Shown here: piece after piece, positions 44,761 through 56,695 of the stretch | Layout of the letters: each line of letters starts with the position of its first letter | How positions within the stretch are numbered: the stretch's first letter is position 1 | Assembly: GCA_024509875.1 (NCBI GenBank) | Contig: JAMPIV010019834.1 | Coordinates: 1-64,000, forward strand | DNA from: Oreohelix idahoensis | Lineage: Eukaryota > Mollusca > Gastropoda > Stylommatophora > Oreohelicidae | Reading direction: 5' to 3' | DNA: 64,000 bases | Notes under the pieces: generated by a model | Told to the model about the DNA's origin: nothing | What the model saw: the letters and a program-made list of their open reading frames with translations, nothing else | The model's database searches: none | Program-made: the position numbers and the translations under genes

Positions 44761-45670
44761 CATCATTGTGAAACAGCAGCACAGGTAAAAGTCAGTAAGC
44801 ACCTGACTAAAAACCAGAGGGAGAGAGTTCAACAGGTTCTGGAGGAACATACAGATGTATTAACAGATAAACCAGGACATACAAATTTGCTACAGTATGA
44901 CATGAAACTATTAGACTCAAACCCAATCTGTATGAGAGCCTATTCTATTCCGTTCGCGAAGGAGAAGGCATTGAAGAAAGAAATAGATTATTTGTTGAAG
45001 GAGGGGATTATTTCACACAGTGAATCATTTTTTTAGCTCCAGTGTAGTTTTGTTGAGAAAACCGTCTGGGGAACACAGACTGTGCATAGATTACAGGAAA
45101 CTGAATGCTGTCACAGAAGGACAAGTGGGCCCATTACCAGACACAAAACAGTTATTTGCCAGATTAAACAAGGCAAAATACTTTTCAAAAGTGGATCTTA
45201 GTAAAGGCTATTACCAGATTCCAGTGAAGCCTGAAGTGAGGCCTTATTTGGCTTTTAGCACTTCGGATGGACATTATGAATTCAACATGCTACCATTCGG
45301 ACTGAAAAATGCTCCGAGTGTATTTTCAAGGATGATGCGCAAATTGTTGGATCCCCTGAATAACCCATGTATCACGAATTTCATGGATGATATTCTCGTC
45401 GCCACAGAGACATTTGAAGAACACATTGACTCCCTAAAAATGTTATTTGATAGGCTTAGGGAGGCGAACTTAACTGCTAGGCCAACAAAATGTTGTATTG
45501 GATGCAAAGAGTTGGAATTCTTGGGACACACTGTATATCAGGGCAACATGACCCCTGACCCCAAGAACTTGGAAAAACTGCAGAGAGCACCTAGACCACA
45601 AACAAAAAAGGACGTGCGATCATTCGTGTCGTTATGTGGTTTTTTACCAAAAATATATCAAAAATTTTAA
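44761..45670 (+). pseudogene. E1 reverse transcriptase, two frameshifts
   Basis: After a leader (DVLTDKPGHTNLLQYDM) the frame stops at 45036 in a seven-T run. It resumes at 45020 in another frame with LCIDYRKLNAVT, YFSKVDLSKGYYQIPV, FNMLPFGLKNAPSVF, the catalytic FMDDILVATE box, LTARPTKCCIG and FLGHTVYQG. It breaks again near 45650 in a T run. All catalytic Asp residues are present. Both breaks are in homopolymers, so they may be replication, mutation or sequencing slips. Confidence 0.92.
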
Positions 45671-46205
45671 CTCAATATGTGCTCCTCTGACTGATTTGAC
45701 TCGCAAGGGACATCCAGATAAAATAGTTTGGACTGCGCAATGTGAATTAGCGTTCCAAGAGTTAAAGGAAAAACTCACTAGCAAGCCTATTCTCAAACTG
45801 CCTGATTTGACACAGGACTTTGTCGTAAGAACAGATGCAAGTAATGTAGGACTCGGGGCGGCTTTGTTGCAAAGATCATCTTCACCTGATGGGGAACTGA
45901 ACCCAGTCGCTTATGCAAGCCGCAAATTGAATAAGGCGGAACAAGGATATTCCACAAGCGAAAAAGAATGTTTAGCGTTAATCTGGGCAATAAAGAAGTT
46001 TCAAATCTATCTGTATGGTAGGACTTTTGTGGTCCAGACGGATCATCAGCCCCTAGTATTCTTATCTCAGGCTAAGCATGAAAACGCAAGATTGTTGAGG
46101 TGGTCTTTATTACTGCAACCTTATCAGTTTAGTATTGAGTACATCCCAGGGTCATTGAATGTCGGTGCAGATTTCCTCAGTCGGCACCCCTGTGATCAAA
46201 ATTAG
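45636..46205 (+). pseudogene. E1 RNase H domain
   Basis: Starts after the 45650 frameshift. Contains QDFVVRTDASNVGLGAALLQ (first Asp), YSTSEKECLALIWAI (Glu), FVVQTDHQPLVFLSQAK (Asp) and FSIEYIPGSLNVGADFLSRH (final Asp). The stop at 46203-46205 is the natural end of Pol. It is followed by about 90 bp and a purine tract, then the 3' LTR. The domain itself is unbroken. Confidence 0.92.
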
Positions 46206-46292
46206 AGTAGTGGTAGGCGTGAGGAGTAATTTTATCTATGTGTATCACTGGTTTTGGAACTTGCCGTAGGCATGTTTTCAAGTGGGGAGATG

Positions 46293-48149
46293 TGTGATAA
46301 ATTTAACCGTGATACAACGTTAAAATATCTCCAAAGATAAAATGTAGGGATAAAAATAATGCGTAAGCTACTAGAAGACATGATCGCCCATGCCGCGGTT
46401 CACTACCCGCCATGGAAACTAACTTGTTAGACGTGAAGACAAAACTTTTACCCTTGGAGACGGGAGGGAACGGAGATCAAAAAGAAAAAATATGACTGAA
46501 CACGTGCTTGAAACTAGCAAGGCTAAAAAGACGCAATTGGTGGGGAAAGGAAAAAAATTCACGTCCCCAAGTTGACACAATGTAAAGAAATGGACAAAAG
46601 GGACCTTAGCTATTATACGCAACAGTCATTTCTTGGACGCTTTTACGATACTTAGTCCTTTTATTTGAATTCAGCGGCAAACGCATTACAGAAGATGCTC
46701 GAACATATTTCAAAAAAAAAACAACTAACCTTGAAAAAGTAACTTTTTCTTAATAATAATGTTAGGAATATAAAACCTAGCTAGTCTGATAGCCCATCTT
46801 GAGCAGAGAAATAATATGCTTTCATTTATACAGACGGATAGATAATAATGAAGATATTGACAAAAGACTGTGTTGTTCATAACAGACGAGCGACTGCACT
46901 GTTAAAAAAAATGTCACTAATTTTCAAAAATTGCGGCCTTGAGACTCAAGTGCTAAAATCTAGTTGGAATGAAAGAGAGGGGGAAATAGTGGAAAATTGT
47001 GGCTAAAAAATAACTCTAGAGACCGATTCGTGTAGAAAGGCATGTAGAACCAAGCGTGTTTTTTTTATGAAAAAGCAAGTAGAGACAGACGGACCAACAG
47101 ACAATAATACATACTTGACTGAGGTATGACTGAATTGACTTTTGGTTGGAGGTTTGAAATTTGAAAGGGGGAAAGTCGGTGATTGGCCACAGATAATCAT
47201 ATTATCGGCGCACAGACGCGCATTTTTGCCATTCAACATAAATTGTCCAGTAGTAGACACAGTAATTCTTCAGTGGTGTAGTTCCCAGAAGCTAATTGCA
47301 ATATTTAGAGGGACGCCATACTAGAGCCAGCAGCTCAGCTGAGTTTTGCTAGAATATAACTGTGTTCTCTATTCATAATTCTGGTAAGACTGAAAGCATT
47401 TCTTTGTATATTTTAATATTGTTTAATGTTTCGAGTGATTTGATACTGCCATATCAAAATCTATCCCTTACAACAAGTAAGGATTCGCTCTAGATCCCCA
47501 GCCCAAGTTCAGGGTCTAGAGACAAACAAAATACATAAACGCCAGCAAGGATTATGAAGGGCGGATCAAGTGTTGAGATCAGTGGAACATATCACCTATC
47601 TTATTCAATAGCAGGAAGCTAATGAACATATTTCAGAATATGTAGTCTTGGGGAACTAGTTCTACGTGAAACCAACTTGGTAAGATGTGCTGTATGGTCA
47701 GAGAGATCTGACCCCGTCTATGTGGTGTTGTTGTGTAGTGTTGTGTGCAGAAGTGGCTCAGGAGGTAGAGTTCTGACACATGACCCAATACTTTTGTTGC
47801 AGAAGTGTGAGTTTCTGTTTGGCACCAAAGTGGTGTCAAATGCTATGTTGATATATACAAGTGTGGACCAGTGCAGTCTAGTATTTTTGTCAGAGCAGCC
47901 TTATATTGCCCCCGAGCACGGAGAGGTGGGGCCACCAGATTCCAGCACCAGAACTACTCAGTCAAGATACGTGAGCGTCTGGCCTGCTGGACCTTCACCA
48001 ACTTATTTACTAACTAACACACCAACTATATTACCATCACTAGAACCCACAAAAATTTTGGGAAATAAAACTTGTATTACTCCCATCAGTGAATGGACAA
48101 TGTTTGGTAGTCATAGACAGGGAGTGATGATATCACCCCAACAGCATAT
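46293..48149 (+). repeat. E1 3' LTR
   Basis: Begins TGTGATAAATTTAACC after AGTGGGGAGA; ends CAACAGCATAT. About 150 bp shorter than the 5' copy, mainly through dispersed small deletions after about 47020. Confidence 0.9.
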
Positions 48150-50265
48150 CTAGAAATAAGTTCTCCTGGGACTATCTTAAGATAATTACTATTAACCAGT
48201 CATTTGAAATACATATGTACACATTTTCTATTTTATTATGACATATATTCATGCATTTCATTCATAATTTCAAAATTTTTCATATGTTCTGACCAAAATA
48301 AAACCTTGGTTCAGAACAAATGAACTTAAAGAAAATTTAATATCAAAAATTTAAACAGCTTGAGTTAGTTCAGTGTATTATATATTGTATTAATATTATT
48401 AGACTTATTAAATATCTGTGTGTGTGTGTGTATGTAATCTACCACAACACATTACATGAGGTCGTAAGTGGTAGCAAGAACCTTCTGTAAATTCACAGGT
48501 TTATTTTCAAGCGACCTCAGCCACACTAGGTAACATTAGTACCATCAAATCCAAAAGCGTGTAGTGTTGTATTTGTGCCTTTCGATATGTCCTATGGGTT
48601 TTCCCGGAGTGTACTGGTATCGATTCTGAACAAAGATAATAATAACAACAATTACAGCTTGGTACAGATTGACCTTTCGCGGCAAAATGATGGGTTCCGA
48701 GCTCAACAATTGGTATCGTCAAGCTCTATTCTACTCAAACGTAAATGGAAAGCTCACTCTGCTCTTGAGTTTGGGACGGTAAAGGCAGCGTGGAAAGGAG
48801 TAGGTCACCACACCTCATAAATTGGACCTGGCAAAGTGAATTTTCTAACACTTGAATCTCCTAATGCAGTATACGCTCTGTGGCCAAAACGTTACGTTAT
48901 CCCGATGTGAAATATGTATAACGGGGACTTGACTTTGTGGCCACCCTTTATCGCTATCATCAAAAATAAAAAATCCTCATATGATGCTGCTAAAGGGCGC
49001 GACGTCTGCGAAAGCGGTAAACATTGATGTTTTTACAGGCTTTTCTTTAACTTTCAACGTATGTCGCCTTCAAGTCTTGCAATTGATTTTTCGATCACTT
49101 CCAGATGAGCAATAGCTCTGAAACTTGGCATAGTTGTGGATTCCCGATCACAATACAATAATCAGTCGTAAAAATAATAAAATGAATAACATTAAAATTA
49201 ATATTAATTTTGTTTTTTTTTTTGTATTGTTTCATCGGTGAAATGGGTGATGACTGCAAATAATCTAGGTGTATTCTTTCCAACAAGATTGTCTTTCTTG
49301 AGAGAAATATTGAAACTTCTCCTCCCTCCCCCCTCCACACACATACACTATCACACGCGCATGCACAGACATACACGCAACTGACAATTACATTTTAAAA
49401 AATGTAATTTACAACTCTTATCAAAATTTAAAAAAAAATATATTAACTTTCCGTGTAATATACTGAATAATGAAATCCGCCTCCTGTGCTCTGGACTCGT
49501 TTATCGCAAACTGATAATGTCATTAGCGGATCGATGACATTTGACTAAAATTTAAAAAAATATATATATATATAATAATACTAAAAAGAAGAAAAAATAT
49601 ATATATATTTTAAACACAGGCTTTTAATGCACTAAAAAGCCACAAATAATTTTTCACGGAGTTTATAGCTTGCAGTCAAAAAATGTAACATCAAATTGAC
49701 AAAAAGCCTGGGGCGCTGATTCTAGATGAAATTAACTTCTGCTTTATACTTCATTAGACACATGGCTAACATATATGATAAGCGCTTAAGCGCCCTACGC
49801 TTTTATTAAGATAAAAATCATTTGCAAGATATTTTTCAAATCAGATTTTTAAACAGATAACTGCATCCTTATTTATTTTTAACAAAATTCATGGAGAAAG
49901 CATTAGTAACCTGTCGTATCATTGCATACAGTCATTGACAATTTTGTGATGTGATTGCTTCCCTTGGACACCGAGGGTAGGTGAAATTACATCCCTTGAA
50001 AAGAAGTAGGAAATAAATACAATTCTTTGTCAACATTTTTAGATATATTAGAAGTTGCTTCGTTCAGAGTCAACAAAATTTGTTGCAAGCAAGGTTCTCG
50101 GTTTTTTTTTTTTTTAAATGTGCTGCAGATGGTGAAGAGTTAAGATGCAGGTTATAATTCCTACCTCGTCTAGTTTTGACTGGTATACACGAACGCTTGA
50201 TGTACAATCATTATGCTCTTGTTAAAGGATGCATTACTGTAGTAGTGTTTCGCCAAGATATTCAA
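48150..50265. other. No gene; contains SINE fragment and microsatellites
   Basis: AT-rich. Holds (GT)n at 48418-48432, the SINE family 1 body at 48765-48910, T- and A-runs (49208-49223, 49552-49575, 50102-50115) and small (TA)n. No coding signature. The 93-codon minus frame at 49095-49376 has no motif. Confidence 0.6.
48765..48910 (+). mobile_element. SINE family 1, 3' body fragment
   Basis: GAGTTTGGGACGGTAAAGGC, then CACCACACCTCATAAATTGG, and TTTCTAACACTTGAATCTCC. Aligns with the body at 2940-3110. Head missing. Confidence 0.7.
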
Positions 50266-50770
50266 ACACTACCACTTTATTTCAGGATATTCAAACGTCA
50301 TAGTTTTTTTATCCACTGATATAATAACATCACCGCTTTATTTCATGATATATAAATATCACCGCTTTATTGCATGATATACAAATATCCCCGCTTTATT
50401 TCATGATGTACAAATATCACCGCTGTATTTCATGATGTACCAATATCACGGCTTTATTTCATGATGTACAAATATCACCGCTTTATTTCATGATGTACAA
50501 ATATCACCGCTTTATGTCATTATGTACAAATATCACCGCTGTATTTCATGATGCACAAATATCACGGCTTTATTTCATGATGTGCAAATATCACCGCTTT
50601 ATTTCATGATGTACAAATATCACCGCTTTATGTCATGATGTACAAATATTGCCGCTTCATTTCATTATTTACAAATATCACCGCTTTATTTCATGATATA
50701 CAAATATCACCGCTTTATGCCATGATGTACAAACATCACCGCTTTATTCCATTATATACAAAAGTCATGA
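50266..50770. repeat. 29-bp minisatellite
   Basis: Unit CACCGCTTTATTTCATGATG plus TACAAATAT, 29 bp, about 17 diverged copies. Variation at a few fixed positions (GCTTT/GCTGT, ATGTAC/ATATAC). No spacers. Confidence 0.92.
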
Positions 50771-50918
50771 TATCAACCACTGATATACAGAAAAGAGCTA
50801 AATAATTTACGCTAGCGCTGGGTAGGAAACACACACACACTAAGAAAACCTGGTTATACTTTTACAAGTCAGTCTTTGCTCTGGAATTCCCAGGGTTATA
50901 GCAAATCATCAATTGTCA

Positions 50919-51192
50919 TAAGGGAGCCGCGCTAGCGTAGTGGTTACCACACTGCGCTGGCGACCGTGTGACCCAGGATCAAACCCCGTCAAGGACATGT
51001 GAAGATTTTTCGTCGATCGGGATTTGGACTTGATTAACTCGAGCCCTGGCGAGTACATTTGAGGAAGTGTCGTCGACCAGTGACTGGCGGCTCCTGAGCC
51101 GACCCAGCTCTAATGGCTAACTCCGAAATCGGCGAGTATCTGCCTGAATGGCGAAGGACACCTGTCTCTGTGCAAGAAAAAAGGGATACTAA
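50919..51192 (+). mobile_element. tRNA-derived SINE, family 3
   Basis: Head GCTAGCGTAGTGGTTACCAC (box A-like) then CCCAGGATCAAACCCCGTC (box B-like), a body with GTCGTCGACCAGTGACTGGC, and an A-rich tail AAGAAAAAAGGGA. A short direct repeat AAGGGA flanks it, too short to be sure. It differs in body from families 1 and 2. Confidence 0.7.
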
Positions 51193-51490
51193 CTGTCACG
51201 AAGTGGATTTAAGTTTAGAAAATGTCTGAGTGTATAGACAAGACCCTAGTATGAGAAAGACTGAGAAGATAGATTTAGATGAGAAATGATAGTGAATGTG
51301 AACAGATGAGACTATTGGCTTGGAGGGGTGAGAACCGAGACTGACTCTCCCTCGCCACTCATGACTTCAATAATAGTTATAGACTCACCACCTCTGACTA
51401 CCTTTACAAAAGGAGATAAGGTTTAAAGGAGATAAGGTTTAACTAAGACCACAGACACATTATACAGACAAATATATACGTACAGTATAG

Positions 51491-51595
<105 letters not shown>

Positions 51596-51599
51596 GAGA

Positions 51600-53685
51600 G
51601 ACTGATCCAGTATGAAGTTTATAGTTTATTTACACCACACAAATAAGTACATATCAAATAAATAAAGTGCGTGTTCGCACATCTGAAACAGAACAAACAA
51701 TTAAAATGATTACAAATGGTAAACCCACAATGTCATCCTCCCCTCAACCTGCAGGGAAGAAAGTTAAGGATTACAATAACCTGTTTAGAGCGGTCTCTAA
51801 CATCAGATCCACTACTCCTAACGATCCTAATATATTATTTAAACAAAATCTAACTCCACTGTTTGTCTGCAGATGTTCCTAAATGAACTGCCTACACAGC
51901 TTCAACGCTTTAGGCGATATACCCGCCACTAACTAACATACTGTCTACACCGAAAAGCTGATTGAACTTTTTAAAGTCCTACACGAACTGAATGACTAAT
52001 TGATGAATTCTATCTATGTTCAGCGTCTGTCTAACACTCCTGGTTTCAACTGAGAGACTTCGCTACGCCCTTTCTCTCTCTCTAGTGCATTTGGAAGGAA
52101 TTTTGACACTATCTCCTCCAAACGAGGATTGTAGCTGATTACTTGGGTTTTTAGACTGGATACTTGAATCAAAATGTAGAAGCTTCGCGGATGCTGAACA
52201 ACTTCTTTTACTTGCCCCATTAACCCGCTCAGGGTTTAAGGGAAAACGGCATTTATTCTGGCTGCATAAAATTTAGATCAATCTCCCGGCCACGCGCCGT
52301 TGTTGGAGTGGTATAATGAGCTAAGAGCTCTGGATTTTAAGAAAAATCTCGTTCCCAGCTGAAGAATGTCTTCAATGCATGAGACCGTATGTTATTTTCT
52401 TACGCCTCTGGCGATATCTCGAGCTCTCGGCTCTTGAGATGCCAAACTTTGCCGTTGGTAATTTGAAGGGACAAATTACGCTCTCCCACTGTGCCGTGAA
52501 CTGCTGTAAACAAAGAAATGAAACTAATGTACAACAACTTCAAAATAAACTCATCTCTAACATATAACTCCCTTACTTCCTAAACTCCCCTGTCTATCCC
52601 CTCAATCAATACCACTTCTCTTCACCCGCTGTGCACAACGATACATAAATATTTCCTACCCGCAGGTCAAACTACCCCACGCTTCAACACTGTCTGTCTA
52701 GGAAATCCCAGGCGCAGCTGAATAAAGTCTTTTGTGCTAGTCAAAACAATTCGTTCACCGAAGGAACGCCCTTGTACACAATACTAGGCCCAACTTTATA
52801 TTTACAGACGGACCCTGGTGAGTCCTCGATTAAACCAAAATAAAATAGACCTCTCTAGAAATAATTAAATCTCCTTCACCGTAAAATTAATTACATTCCT
52901 CACTCCAACTACATTACAAAATTAGCACAACTAATTAATGCCAAGTAATTAAATTCACACTAATACACTCGCGTCTATACGCTGCCAGGTACCATAAATC
53001 AAAGATGGGGAAATATTAATTCCCACCTAAATAATAATTAATCCCACAATCATTTAACGTACACAATTACTCTAGCGTATTTACACTGCTACTATTATAA
53101 TCGAATATGAGGAATTATTCATCCCCATGTCGGTAATATTAATTACACCCTTAGTCTTCTGCCTACATACCAAAGAAATACCCAGTTAAATAAAATACAC
53201 AATTAAATATAATACACAAATCACGCCCGTGTATCTAAGAGCTAAACCCTCACACAGTTAATATCTCGAACCGCTATACCAACTAAAGATAGAACTAGCT
53301 TATCATAGAAAAAATATATATGCACCTCTTACATTAAATACTTTCTCTAAGATAGTAATCGATGGCACTTTCGTTTATATAAAATTAACTCCCCCGAAGA
53401 AAACTTTACTTAATCGGGCAAAGATTCTATTAGGAAACTAACTACAAGTACAACGCTAATTAAATATGGACATACCAATTACCGCGTTTCTTCCGCTTGG
53501 AGCAAACGAAAATGCTAGATTCACGGCAGTAAATTTTTCATCAGACAAAGGAACCCGCTAATGCCTATACGCGGATATATATATATAAAAACCCACGCTG
53601 ACCTACGCCCTACGTCATCGCTTAGCGTCCTTCTTAAACCAATGCAATCACTACAAAAATTAATAACTATGACCTCCGCCAGTTA
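51600..53685. other. No gene recognised
   Basis: AT-rich sequence with short open frames (51667-51882, 52379-52567) lacking domains. I looked for LTR or TIR structure and found none that could be closed. Confidence 0.5.
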
Positions 53686-53689
53686 GAAG

Positions 53690-54031
53690 TTATACGTTTA
53701 GCAGGCAACTCAAAAGACTATATTTTCATCTCCCAAACTGATATCTATGATGAACCATAATTTCTCACAATTACCATTTCATATTTATTTACACTTGTTC
53801 CAAAGTAACTGAGCATTACATTTGTATATGTTGATTTTGACAAATTCATATTTGAATAAATCATTAAAGAGAGAAAGCCATATGTATGATCCAGAACCTC
53901 TAGCATATATTCATTAATAAATATACGTACATATCTATATCGAGCTAATAAAAGGAATTTCGCTGAATTAAATCAGCTGGGGGGGGGGGGGGGGGGGTGG
54001 AGGGGGCGGGGGGGGGGAGGGGGGGGAGGGG

Positions 54032-54063
<32 letters not shown>

Positions 54064-54332
54064 GCTTGAACGAGCAAATCATTTATATCCATCTTCACAA
54101 AAGGCGACGGGTCAGATACAAAGTTAACATGCTAATACTCATTCAGCGTTGTTCTTGACTTCTGAAATATCTTGTGAAGACTCCCTCGAGGTATCGTTCT
54201 ATCTACAACTCTGCCAAGAGTAATGTTGTGCGAAGGTAGACACCTTTGAAAACTCCCATTAGATACTCTAGGTTTGGCCACTTTTGGACCACTACTGCAA
54301 AGCAAGGGGAGGCAACCCGTGACAGAGATATC
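53690..54332 (+). repeat. Long inverted repeat, left arm
   Basis: Pairs with the reverse complement of 56326-56915. Well-matched blocks include TTTGTATATGTTGATTTTGA, GGAATTTCGCTGAATTAAAT, CATCTTCACAAAA, the stretch ending ACCTTTGAA and TTTGGACCACTACTGCA. Outer homology fades toward 53690. Contains a poly-G expansion at 53980-54064. Confidence 0.8.
53980..54064. repeat. Poly-G tract
   Basis: About 85 bases almost entirely G with a few A, T and C interruptions. The homologous position of the opposite arm (near 56586) has only five consecutive C/G, so this is a local expansion or an artefact. Strong G-quadruplex potential. Confidence 0.95.
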
Positions 54333-55074
54333 CCAGGACGTGAGACCAAAACCGCACACTATAACTCTTTACCGTCATTTCTTGATGGTTTAGTTGCTAC
54401 TGTGTATATAATATCTCGGTACTGTCACATGCAATAATGGTTTTTTTCATTGTCTTCTTTATATTCGTCATTTCTATCTTCATTTCTCTCCTCCACGTGT
54501 ACTTGAATCTCTCGCTAACTCTCTCATCCTGGGGATTACAGAACAATGATTGTCTTGTAAGGCTATCAGCAGCTTTCCTCAATGTTTGTCCCATCACTGC
54601 CAGGTGTTTTCTGAAAACAAACTTTATCTAAGCAATCGGAATAAACCTCGCCCATTATCCGATCTCATGACGTTACGAGCCACGCACTGACGTTAAAAAG
54701 AACACTTTACTCAGTAAAAAAATGCGAAATTATAATTCTGCTTATTTGCGACTTTGAGAATTGTCGTAAGAATTTTTTTTAAATAAATAACACATTTATA
54801 CACTTAAACCAGGTCAGAAGAATCTCACCTGGTCGACAAAAAATCCTGTAATTACCCGAGCGTGGCAGGAAGAGAAAACATATTTTTGACAGACTACCTT
54901 TGAAAGTTGATATATTATCTTAAGACATGTCTGGGATTTTATTTCTTCCGTAACTGGGTTAAACATTTTTAACCAGGTGCAAAATGATTACGTATTTCTT
55001 GGGTGTATGTTTTTTGGCCGTAGTGATGATGACGCAGTGACGCCATCTGACGCTGTATTAAAAATAATGTTCAC
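54333..55074. other. No gene; left part of the inverted-repeat loop
   Basis: Contains a minus-strand 66-codon frame at 54397-54597 whose LFCNPQDERVSERFKYTWRR resembles LINE C-terminal tail (the 'NPQGKRSRGRPRNTWRR' region). So a decayed LINE tail on the minus strand probably lies at about 54397-54600. The rest is unassigned. Confidence 0.5.
54397..54600 (-). pseudogene. LINE C-terminal tail relic
   Basis: The minus strand reads GQTLRKAADSLTRQSLFCNP, then QDERVSERFKYTWRREMKIE. This is the same motif order as HTLRKPVDIITRQSLFWNPQ and STWRRELE in the LINE at 59389-59813. Short and diverged. The frame is open, but the RT core is absent. Confidence 0.65.
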
Positions 55075-55592
55075 TATAAACTAATAAATCACTACAACTA
55101 ATAAATCGCTACAACTAATAAATCACTAAATCTAATAAATCACTACAACAAATAAATCACTGAAACTAATAAATCACTACAACTAATAAATGACTACAAC
55201 TAATACATCAATACAACTAATACATCACTAAATGACTACAACTAATAAATCCCTACAACAAATAAATCACTACAACAAATACATCACTACAAGAAATAAA
55301 TGACTATAGCTAATAAATCACTACAACTAATAAATCACTACAACTAATAAATCACTACAACTATTAAATCACTACAACTAATAAATCACTACAACAAATA
55401 AATCACTACAACAAATAAATCACTACAACTAATAAATCACTACAACAAATAAATCACTACAACTAATAAATCACTACAACAAATAAATCGCTACAACTAA
55501 TAAATCACTACAACTAATAAATCACTACAACAAATAAATCACTACAACTAATAAATCATTACAACTAATAAATCACTACAACTAATAAATCA
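55075..55592. repeat. 17-bp minisatellite
   Basis: Unit TAATAAATCACTACAAC, about 30 copies, with AACTAAT/AACAAAT alternation. Located in the loop of the inverted-repeat structure. Confidence 0.93.
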
Positions 55593-55859
55593 CGATGAGG
55601 TTGTCAGCCGCACGCGCCTTGTACGACATGCCTGAGGGAGTAGTTGACACATTCTTTATTGATCTCGTCAGAGATTCCGCCTCCCCCCTCCCCGGAACTA
55701 GATGTTGAGGACACATACTTTACACGGTAAACCTTGTTCAGGAATCTCCAGGGTAAGAAACCAGAATTAAAATAAGGACGAGAGCTATAAATAGATGTAA
55801 AGGGCATGCGGAAGACATGGTTTGGTTTTGGTTTTGGCTTTAAGGACTACCTTCATTGC

Positions 55860-56092
55860 ACACCGACAACTCCATCAGTGTTCCGATCTCCTCCCTTAGA
55901 TCATACACTGACAACTCCATCAGTGCTCCTATCTCCTCCCTTAGATCATACACTGACAACTCCATCAGTGCTCCGATCTCCTCCCTTAGATCATACACTG
56001 ACAACTCCATCAGTGCTCCGATCTCCTCCCTTAGATCATACACTGACAACTCCATCAGTGCTCCGATCTCATCCCTTAGATCACACAATGAA
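55860..56092. repeat. 45-bp tandem repeat, five copies
   Basis: Unit CTGACAACTCCATCAGTGCT followed by CCGATCTCCTCCCTTAGATC and ATACA, 45 bp. Because 45 is a multiple of three, several frames stay open on both strands, producing repetitive 98- to 127-codon frames that I do not take for genes. Each unit holds GATCTAAGG in reverse complement, matching the target sequence of the 18.0-kb hAT insertion. Confidence 0.93.
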
Positions 56093-56094
56093 GT

Positions 56095-56325
56095 TCTTGA
56101 CACTTTGCGCGAGCTTCGTAGCACCGGCGAGAATCCCAATGTGTGCATATAGGAATCACACATTCTATAAATATTTTTGTGGTGTGTAGGTTTCTAATTT
56201 TAAAAAATTTTGTCAGGGCAGTGACCTTATGGCCTACGCTTACGATTTCTAACTGCCGAGGGATTTTTAACGTGCGCAACTTGCACACGAGACCTCATAA
56301 TGTTTCGCCCTTATCCAATGTCACG
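56095..56325 (-). repeat. Dispersed repeat X, uninterrupted copy
   Basis: Reverse complement aligns with 17752-18043: shared GTTAAAAATCCCTCGGCAG, TTAGAAATCGTAAGCG and the GGTGCTACGAAGCTCG region. It passes straight into the 45-bp repeats and so serves as the empty site for the hAT-bounded insertion. Confidence 0.8.
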
Positions 56326-56641
56326 GGTTGCCTCCAATTGCTCTGCAGTAGTGGTCCAAAAGTGGCCAAAACTTAGAGTATCTACCGTGGGTCTTCAAAG
56401 GTGTCTACCTTCCCACAAGATTATCTTGGCAAAGTTGTAGATAGAAGGATAACCATGCTTCTACCTCGAGGGAGTGTTAACAGGTCAAGAACAATGCTGA
56501 ATGAGTCTGAGAACGTTAACTTTTTATCTGACCCGCCGCTTTTTGTGAAGATGTATAGTGAATGATTTAGCTTGGTCAAACCCCCAGCTGATTTAATTCA
56601 GCGAAATTCCTCTTATTAGCTTGATATATATATATATATAT

Positions 56642-56695
<54 letters not shown>

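Larger units (their letters stand above)
30810..48149 (+). mobile_element. E1: Ty3/gypsy-type LTR element with E2 nested in it
   Basis: Outer LTRs at 30810-32818 and 46293-48149 flank a broken pol with order protease, integrase, RT, RNase H (43080-46205). A purine tract (AGTGGGGAGA) precedes the 3' LTR. A second complete element, E2 (32819-42689), lies immediately after the E1 5' LTR. The first part of E1 gag is missing after E2. No 4-6 bp duplication is convincing at the outer boundaries: TGTAT on the left is not repeated after 48149. Confidence 0.85.

Noticed and set aside
47677..48153. 158-codon ORF in the E1 3' LTR
   Set aside because: Not preserved in the 5' LTR copy and lies wholly in LTR sequence.
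55806..56189. Repetitive 98- to 127-codon proteins on both strands
   Set aside because: They exist because the 45-bp unit is divisible by three; the same DNA is part of dispersed repeat X and shows no sign of selection for one frame.
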